A stretch of 64,000 bases of DNA from an uncultured Hyphomicrobiales bacterium (GTDB lineage: Bacteria > Pseudomonadota > Alphaproteobacteria > Rhizobiales > Ancalomicrobiaceae). The position numbers were made by a program, and so were the translations under genes. The stretch spans positions 372,001-436,000 of the forward strand of contig CAIYYN010000054.1 in the NCBI GenBank assembly GCA_903930435.1, read 5' to 3'. Under the pieces are notes generated by a model. It was not told where the DNA came from, ran no database searches, and saw only the letters and a program-made list of their open reading frames with translations. Within the stretch, counting starts at the first letter, position 1, and every line of letters begins with the position of its first letter. This document shows positions 58,651 through 64,000 of this stretch, one piece after another.

Positions 58651-58678
58651 TTGACGGGAGATAGTTTAAGCTTAAAAT
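58651..58678 (+). promoter_or_regulatory. Promoter-operator 2 of the catabolic island
   Basis: TTGACG (58651-58656) is followed after six bases by AGTTTAAGCTTAAAAT (58663-58678), a 16-bp palindrome with one mismatch. The same half-sites and the same 6-base offset occur at 45579-45606. The sequence lies between the divergent LivH and racemase-fold genes and would control the plus-strand unit; the palindrome could also act on the minus-strand operon. Confidence 0.65.
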
Positions 58679-58773
58679 TTTCCTCAACGCAATATGCCAG
58701 CAGGGTCCGATGACAGGTGTCGGGCAAATCATGTTGCAGGCTATCAGCTGCCAGAGTGACCGGAACCGCTGCC

Positions 58774-59559
58774 ATGTCGAAGCCAATGCGCATCTGGTAT
58801 CAGAGCTACGTCGACTACGAGAATGGGGCCACCTACTGGGACAAGCTGCGCGCCCATCTGGCGGATATCGTCGACCCCGGTACGACGGTCGACGTACACG
58901 GTATTACCCCGCATGACAATTATGCGCATTCCATCGTCGAATTCCGCTGCGCACGGGAGGTCATCTGCAACGCGGTGCGGGCCGAACGTGAGGGCTATGA
59001 CGCCTTCATCGTGGGTCACTTTCAGGACGCAGGGCTTTACGAGGCGCGTGCCTGCGTGGATATTCCGGTCGTGGCGCTTGGCGAAGCCTCGATGCTTTAC
59101 GCTTGCCAACTTGGACAGCGCATCGGCATTGTCACCATCAACACACGCTATATCCCGTGGTTTCACCACCAGATCCGCAAATATGGTCTCGAAGGTCGCG
59201 TGACCGGCGTGCACGCGATGAAGTTCGAGCCCGGCCAGATTCTGGCCGCGTACCAGTCAGATGCGCTGGCAAATGAGGTCGTGGACCTCTTCGCCGAGCA
59301 GGCCAGACCGCTCGTGGCAGACGGGGTCGACGTGCTCATTCCAGGCGGCGGCATCCCGATGCTGCTGTTCTCTAAATTGAGCGAACATGCTGTCGACGGG
59401 GCACCTGTGATCAACGGTATACCGATTGTGGTGAAAATGGCCGAAATGGCTGTTAAGCTTCGGCGGTTGACGGGGCTGGGTGCAAGCCGGGTATCGGATT
59501 TCATCAAGCCGCCGCCGGAAATCATTGAGGAATTCATGAACAATCCAAAGGGGTTGTGA
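58774..59559 (+). CDS. Asp/Glu/hydantoin racemase-fold protein lacking both catalytic Cys, 261 aa
   Basis: The fold is that of hydantoin and Asp/Glu racemases: NAVRAEREGYDAFIVGHFQD, then DIPVVALGEASMLYA and RIGIVTIN. In active enzymes the first catalytic Cys is in GCFxDPGL, here GHFQDAGL; the second is in LGCAGM, here PGGGIPM. Both cysteines are thus missing (His and Gly). Cys-based racemisation is therefore not expected. Related proteins such as maleate isomerases and decarboxylases also depend on Cys. The gene lies next to transport genes, and the product may bind or isomerise the imported acid. The start is set at ATG 58774 (MSKPMRIWYQ). Confidence 0.82.
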   Translation: MSKPMRIWYQSYVDYENGATYWDKLRAHLADIVDPGTTVDVHGITPHDNYAHSIVEFRCAREVICNAVRAEREGYDAFIVGHFQDAGLYEARACVDIPVVALGEASMLYACQLGQRIGIVTINTRYIPWFHHQIRKYGLEGRVTGVHAMKFEPGQILAAYQSDALANEVVDLFAEQARPLVADGVDVLIPGGGIPMLLFSKLSEHAVDGAPVINGIPIVVKMAEMAVKLRRLTGLGASRVSDFIKPPPEIIEEFMNNPKGL

Positions 59560-59609
59560 GGCCTGATCGGCTGGAATGATCAGTTTATTTGAACCTTGGG
59601 GAGACGAGC

Positions 59610-60773
59610 ATGTTCTGTCATTCGGTCCGTAGTCTGGCGCTGGCCGCCATGGTCACCACCCTGTCCGGGTTGGCCGCCAAGGCGGAAATTGTCGTCGGCG
59701 TGGTTACCTCGCAGTCGGGTCCCGTCTCGTCGATCGGTCTGCCCTACATGAAGGGAATCCTGGCCGGGCAGACATTTATTGGCGAAGTTGGTGGAGAAAA
59801 ATTCCGGGTCATCATCCTCGATGACGCCTCTGATCCCTCGAACGCCTCGAAATTCGCTCGCAAGCTGATCGAAGAAGATCACGCGGATGTATTGCTTGGC
59901 ACCGCTGGATCGCCTGGCACCAACGCGATGATCGCCGTGGCGACCGAATTGAAGACGCCGATGATTGCCATTGCGCCGGTTGGCGGTGCGCCGAAGGTTG
60001 ATGGCAAGACATGGGCAGTCTGCACCGTCCAGCCGCCGAGTGACATGGTCGGCGTGGTGGTCGACTATATCGCCAAGACGCAGGCGAAAAATATCGGCTA
60101 CATCGGCTTTTCCGATGCCTGGGGTGATCTCGTCTACAACAACCTTGTCAAATCAGGCGAACCGGACGGCCTGAAGATCACATCCAACGAGCGTTATGCG
60201 CGGGCCGATACGTCGATCACGTCGCAATCGCTGAAGCTGGTTGCAACACACCCGGATGCGGTCATGGTCGGCGGATCCGGAACTGCAGGCGCATTGGCGT
60301 ATACGGCTCTCTCCGAGCGTGGCTTCAAGGGACCGATCTACTCGACGCCAGCTGTGATCAATCCCGACTTTGTCCGCCTTGCAGGCAATGCGGCCGAAGG
60401 CACCATCGTCAGCGCCGGACCGATCACGGTCGTCACCCAATTGCCGGACAGCAATCCGTCAAAGGCCGTCGGCATGGCTTTCCGGGACGCCTACCAGAAG
60501 GCCAATGGTGCCGAGTTGCATGATAATTTCTCGGCCTATGCGTTTGACGGATGGTTGGTCATGGCCGATAGCGCCAAGCGGGTACTCGCAGGAGGGGCAA
60601 AGCCGGGCACACCGGAATTCCGGTCAGCGCTGCGGGATTCGATCTATGCGACCAAGGAAGTCGTCGGTGCAAATGGTGTCTATACCTACACGGATGCCAG
60701 CATCTTTGGCACGGATCGCCGCGCCCTTGTGCTGGTCAAGCTGGAAAAAGGCGAGTGGAAGTTCTTCCAGTAA
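59610..60773 (+). CDS. ABC transporter substrate-binding protein 1 (Leu/Ile/Val-binding type), 387 aa
   Basis: A periplasmic binding protein of the branched-chain type. The signal peptide MFCHSVRSLALAAMVTTLSG is followed by LAAKAEIVVGVVTSQSGPV; cleavage is likely after AKA. The type I fold shows VIILDDASDPSNASKFARKL and VDVLLGTAG-like blocks and the hinge region GYIGFSDAWGDLVY. It is the close paralogue of the next gene. GGGGAGA precedes the ATG at 59610. Its ligand is unknown; the island suggests an organic acid. Confidence 0.92.
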   Translation: MFCHSVRSLALAAMVTTLSGLAAKAEIVVGVVTSQSGPVSSIGLPYMKGILAGQTFIGEVGGEKFRVIILDDASDPSNASKFARKLIEEDHADVLLGTAGSPGTNAMIAVATELKTPMIAIAPVGGAPKVDGKTWAVCTVQPPSDMVGVVVDYIAKTQAKNIGYIGFSDAWGDLVYNNLVKSGEPDGLKITSNERYARADTSITSQSLKLVATHPDAVMVGGSGTAGALAYTALSERGFKGPIYSTPAVINPDFVRLAGNAAEGTIVSAGPITVVTQLPDSNPSKAVGMAFRDAYQKANGAELHDNFSAYAFDGWLVMADSAKRVLAGGAKPGTPEFRSALRDSIYATKEVVGANGVYTYTDASIFGTDRRALVLVKLEKGEWKFFQ

Positions 60774-60840
60774 CAGCCACCTTATTCGCTTGCCATTCAG
60801 CAAGCGGCACCAGGACCCGAAACCACGCCCGGAGACCCGC

Positions 60841-62004
60841 ATGCGCCTTGATGTCGTGACACGTTCGCTCGCCCTTGCCATTTTCGGTGCCTCGCTGACG
60901 GTGCCCGCCCAGGCAGAAATCGTCATCGGTGCTGTCAATTCCCTGACTGGGCCAATTGCCGCAATCGGGACAAACAACGAGCGCGGCATCCGGGCAGGCG
61001 TCGCGTTTACGGGGACTATTGCGGGCGAAACGGTGCGCGTCATCTATTTTGATGATGCGTCCGATGCTGCAAATGCGTCGAAACTGGCGCGAAAGCTCAT
61101 TGAGGAAGACCATGTCGACGTATTGATCGGTACGGCTGGCGCGCCATCGACATCGGCGATGGTGTCGGTTGCGACCGAACTGAAGGTGCCTATGGTCGCG
61201 ATCTCGCCGATCCTGTCGGTTCCCAAAAACGACGGGCTGCCCTGGGCGGTGACGATGATCCAGACACCTTCCGACATGGTAGGTGCCGTTGTCGATCACA
61301 TCGCTAAAACGGGTTCCAAGACAGTCGGTTATATAGGGTTCAACGACGGGTACGGTGATCTCGTCTATAATTCGGCCATTGCGGCTGCGGCGCGCGATGG
61401 GCTGACGTTTACGTCCAATGAACGCTATGCGCGGGCGGATACGTCCGTCACGGGGCAGGTGCTGAAGGTGCTCTCGACCAAGCCCGACGCGATCCTGACA
61501 GGCGGGTCGGGTTCGGGCGGTGCGCTGCCCTATGTCGCGCTGGCCGAGCGTGGCTACAAGGGGGCCATCTATGGCAACGCCGGGACGATCAGCCCGGACC
61601 TGCTGCGCATTGCAGGGAAGTCTGCTGAAGGAACGGTTGCCTGCACCGGCCCGATCACGGTCGTTGCGCAATTGCCGGACGGTCATCCGAACAAGAAAAT
61701 CGGGCTTGATTTCAAGGATATCTATCTGAAGACAAATGGTATTCCTGTCGCCGACGGGTTCTCGGCCTATGGTTTTGACGGCTGGCTTGTGTTGGCCGAC
61801 AGCGCCAAACGCGCTCTGGCGACGGGCGCAAAGCCGGGTACACCAGAGTTCCGTGCCGCGATCCGCGCTGCGATGTATACGACCAAGGATCTCGTGGGCA
61901 CGCAAGGCACCTACACCTGGACGCCAGCCAGCCATTTCGGCACCGACTTGCGCTCCGTCGTTCTTGTCAAACTTGAGAATGGCGAGTGGAAGCTGATGAA
62001 CTGA
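60841..62004 (+). CDS. ABC transporter substrate-binding protein 2 (Leu/Ile/Val-binding type), 387 aa
   Basis: The second paralogue, with the same length and the same blocks: signal peptide MRLDVVTRSLALAIFGASLT ending VPAQAEIVIGAV, then FDDASDAANASKLARKL, DVLIGTAGAPSTSAM and GYIGFNDGYGDLVY. Many ligand-pocket positions differ from protein 1 (for example SQSGPVSSIG against SLTGPIAAIG), so the two may bind different ligands for one importer. The start is ATG 60841, 67 bases after the first gene. It ends the island; beyond 62004 base composition changes to AT-rich. Confidence 0.92.
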   Translation: MRLDVVTRSLALAIFGASLTVPAQAEIVIGAVNSLTGPIAAIGTNNERGIRAGVAFTGTIAGETVRVIYFDDASDAANASKLARKLIEEDHVDVLIGTAGAPSTSAMVSVATELKVPMVAISPILSVPKNDGLPWAVTMIQTPSDMVGAVVDHIAKTGSKTVGYIGFNDGYGDLVYNSAIAAAARDGLTFTSNERYARADTSVTGQVLKVLSTKPDAILTGGSGSGGALPYVALAERGYKGAIYGNAGTISPDLLRIAGKSAEGTVACTGPITVVAQLPDGHPNKKIGLDFKDIYLKTNGIPVADGFSAYGFDGWLVLADSAKRALATGAKPGTPEFRAAIRAAMYTTKDLVGTQGTYTWTPASHFGTDLRSVVLVKLENGEWKLMN

Positions 62005-62090
62005 CGGAGATCTTAAACGTGTTAAAACTGGGTAAGGCTAGATGGTAACAAAAATGAGCCCCACTACTTAATCATAGAGGGAATCTCGTG

Positions 62091-62261
62091 CTATTTTCTC
62101 GCTCCTAATTTTGTTAACCCTTTCTTACGAAGTGATTCTACAATTTTTTCATAAGTCAGAACGCGAGTCTTTTTTGGCGCAACAGGAATTACCGTTTCAG
62201 GCTTTTTACCGGAAATAGGTAGGAGCATTTCAATCTGTGTGCCACGGCTATGTTTGGACAT
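62091..62261 (-). CDS. Unknown 56-aa basic protein downstream of the deaminase
   Basis: The frame reads MSKHSRGTQIEMLLPISGKK, then PETVIPVAPKKTRVLTYEKI and VESLRKKGLTKLGARK. The ATG at 62261 is preceded by AAGGAG with good spacing, and the frame overlaps the last 14 bases of the deaminase gene, so the two are probably translated together. The product is basic and seems to have a C-terminal helix. I do not recognise a family. Its position suggests a partner, inhibitor or antitoxin of the deaminase. Confidence 0.7.
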   Translation of the reverse strand: MSKHSRGTQIEMLLPISGKKPETVIPVAPKKTRVLTYEKIVESLRKKGLTKLGARK

Positions 62262-63792
62262 CAGATATCTCCTTCAGTAGCCGGGCCACTTCGAGTTCCT
62301 CCCGTGTTACCAACGAGTCTATCGGGGGCGCCGCAAACGGAATAGCTGATTTTCGCGACTTTGGCAAAAATCCACCCGCATATTTTCTAACAGGGTTTGG
62401 TTTAAAAATTCTAGAGAAACTTCTGGGCGCGGCTCCTTGATATTGCAGGAACACAACCTTCTTCCCTTCGTCGCTTTCGTTCGTCGAAACAGCATCATTA
62501 TGGAGATTGAGCGCAAGGCTTTTCGGATATGGTTCTATGTATATGACTTTCCGAATACCGGCAGCGACGATATGGCGAGCACAGTTGTGACAGGGAAATG
62601 TTGTCGTAAATAATGTGGCTCCGCGGACCTGTCCAACACCATCGCGCGCTGCTGATACTATCGCTGCCATTTCAGCGTGAACTGCCCGAGAGAACTCAAT
62701 CAGACCTTTAACGCGTGATTTGCGAACCTTTGTCACAAATTCCTGAACCTGCTCTTCCAAGCTTCCTTTGAAACTTTCCCTGGCAAAATTGGCGATCTGA
62801 TCGAAGATCACATCTTTTTCTGAATCGTTGTGGCAAATTTTGCCTTTCCAGTTGTAGCAGCGATGGTCCATTGTGACTGGCAAGTTTGATGAATAGAGCC
62901 CGCCATCAAATTTCGGCACGTCGTTTGCGCCTTGGCCAATAATTTCGCCATGAGGGTTTTGAATTACGGCCCCCACCTGCCGAGATAAGCAAGCCGATTG
63001 AAGTGCGATATTAGCAGCTGCGAACATTGCCGTTTCGTCGGAGTTTGGAGTGATTACGGTCACTTCAAATATGCGATCCAAGAAAGATTGCAAAATCGCG
63101 TTGAGTTGAATCGTGTTATCAGCATCATTTCTTATGAACATGTCTGCAATACTCATTGTATCCTTAACAGACTGCCCGTATTCAGTTCCCTCATCGTAAT
63201 CCAAGTTGCTGATTTTTTGAATATACTCATTGCTTGGACTAATTGCTTTAAGTCTCGAAATTCTGACATCCTCCGGTGCGAATAAGCCAATCAACCAAAA
63301 TAAATCACCGTAGACGGTACGAAGTCTCTCCACTTCACGTGGATTTTTTAATGAGTCGATAATCGTGCAATATCGGCGGACTTTATCTACTTCATTTTCG
63401 TCACGGCCCGCATGAATGCGCTCTATACAAAAATTTGCTAGCACGTCTTCGCCAAATTTTTCGCGTAATGAACTACCTAATAATTGCAATTTGTGTATAC
63501 GTTCATTGTCGTTCATTTCAACAGAATTAGAATGAACTAACGATGCCCTTTCATTAATAAAATCACTAATTTTAATTATTTCAACAGTATAGGAGAATTC
63601 ATCTTCTAGGATTTTTGCTAATTCTTTAGCCGTTGTGCTCACTCCAGAGCCAACTGGACCAACTAACCCAATAACAAGCTCAGATGTGCACCTTTCTTCA
63701 TTCGTGACGGGTATTTCATCGTCGAATTTTACGATTTCGTTATTTGTTGCCTGCTTTTTCTGTCGAGCAACACTGATTGATGGAATCATCAT
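62248..63792 (-). CDS. AvcD/DCD-type anti-phage dCTP/dCMP deaminase, 514 aa
   Basis: Two domains are visible. The N-terminal P-loop kinase-like domain has GLVGPVGSGVSTTAKELA (about residues 42-58; the usual Lys of the loop is Val). The C-terminal cytidine/deoxycytidylate deaminase domain has HAEMAAIVSAARDG (His372, Glu374) and TTFPCHNCARH (Cys401, Cys404), the zinc site. This layout and length are those of AvcD and the anti-phage dCTP deaminases, which deplete dCTP/dCMP on infection. The gene is AT-rich, unlike the rest of the window, so it was probably acquired. ATG 63792 has GGGGAG upstream and a promoter-like pair ends about 15 bases before it; 63807 is an alternative start. Confidence 0.9.
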   Translation of the reverse strand: MMIPSISVARQKKQATNNEIVKFDDEIPVTNEERCTSELVIGLVGPVGSGVSTTAKELAKILEDEFSYTVEIIKISDFINERASLVHSNSVEMNDNERIHKLQLLGSSLREKFGEDVLANFCIERIHAGRDENEVDKVRRYCTIIDSLKNPREVERLRTVYGDLFWLIGLFAPEDVRISRLKAISPSNEYIQKISNLDYDEGTEYGQSVKDTMSIADMFIRNDADNTIQLNAILQSFLDRIFEVTVITPNSDETAMFAAANIALQSACLSRQVGAVIQNPHGEIIGQGANDVPKFDGGLYSSNLPVTMDHRCYNWKGKICHNDSEKDVIFDQIANFARESFKGSLEEQVQEFVTKVRKSRVKGLIEFSRAVHAEMAAIVSAARDGVGQVRGATLFTTTFPCHNCARHIVAAGIRKVIYIEPYPKSLALNLHNDAVSTNESDEGKKVVFLQYQGAAPRSFSRIFKPNPVRKYAGGFLPKSRKSAIPFAAPPIDSLVTREELEVARLLKEISDVQT

Positions 63793-63813
63793 ATTCACTC
63801 TCCCCATACGCGA

Positions 63814-63842
63814 AGTATCAGACAGAGATGTAGTTTCGTCAA
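63814..63842 (-). promoter_or_regulatory. Sigma70-type promoter of the deaminase gene
   Basis: TTGACG (63837-63842 on the minus strand) and GATACT (63814-63819) are separated by 17 bases. The start would lie near 63807, leaving a leader of about 15 bases that holds the GGGGAG ribosome binding site of ATG 63792. Confidence 0.55.
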
Positions 63843-64000
63843 TCCACAGCCTTTTGGTTCATCTTTTAAAAAAGGGTACCTCGCAGGGATTTGAAGTGTG
63901 CTTCATAACCAAAAATTTGCGCAAGTAGTTTGCTTAATATCTGTGTGGACAAACAAACGCAGCACCTAACGGGTTGACGCTCCACTCTGGATTCAGTTAC
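63843..64000. other. AT-rich end of the window upstream of the deaminase
   Basis: No protein gene is seen. On the minus strand TTCAAATCCC followed by a GGTACC palindrome resembles the 3' end of a tRNA, but no matching T-stem or acceptor partner lies in the window. In the Vibrio system a small RNA gene (avcI) precedes avcD; a comparable RNA could be here, but nothing specific is visible. Confidence 0.4.

Overview
The window looks like chromosomal DNA of an alphaproteobacterium, most likely of the order Hyphomicrobiales (Rhizobiales). The evidence is GC-rich coding sequence, two phasins of the PHA-granule type, a PdhS/PleC-like soluble histidine kinase, a PodJ-like polarity protein, DUF1192, DUF6460 and DUF817 proteins, a RIME-like palindromic repeat, and the gene order rimP-nusA-ylxR-infB-rbfA-truB-rpsO-pnp and rpmH-rnpA-yidC-yihA. 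I cannot name the genus from the sequence alone.

Layout. 1-1800: two phasin genes on the minus strand with terminators and a PhaR-like inverted repeat. 2002-6886: a large PAS histidine kinase and a GMC oxidoreductase. 7088-18969: the translation and RNA-metabolism cluster, interrupted by a BASS-type transporter. 19195-26434: an epimerase-like SDR, a frameshifted lipoprotein gene, tRNA-Leu(CAG), rpmH (44 aa), rnpA, yidC, yihA, an L,D-transpeptidase and a GT2 glycosyltransferase. 26455-34051: gyrB, a small AT-rich insert bounded by a 53-bp direct repeat, a DUF817 membrane protein, an MFS carrier, recF and a DUF1192 gene. 34298-45519: two tandem paralogues of unknown function, several single enzymes, a deacetylase-like protein, the PodJ-like giant, a MerR regulator and a degenerate GGDEF-EAL protein.

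45579-62004 is a catabolic island. One operon on the plus strand encodes a ferredoxin, Rieske oxygenase alpha and beta subunits, a CoA ligase, a thiolase-fold protein without the nucleophilic Cys, a DUF35-SDR fusion, a metal-dependent cyclase/hydrolase and an SDR dehydrogenase. A facing minus-strand operon encodes a second CoA ligase and a branched-chain-type ABC importer with fused LivM-LivG. A third, plus-strand unit encodes a racemase-fold protein lacking both catalytic Cys residues and two paralogous substrate-binding proteins. Two plus-strand promoters in this island carry the same 16-bp palindrome at the same distance from a TTGACG box, so the degradation and uptake genes are probably controlled by one regulator that is not encoded in the window. 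The likely scheme is uptake of a carboxylate, CoA activation, oxygenation and retro-aldol cleavage; the substrate is unknown.

62005-64000 is an AT-rich island with an AvcD/DCD-type anti-phage nucleotide deaminase. An undescribed 56-codon gene overlaps its stop codon and has a strong ribosome binding site. This deaminase/small-protein pair and the shared promoter-operator pair are the most interesting items seen.
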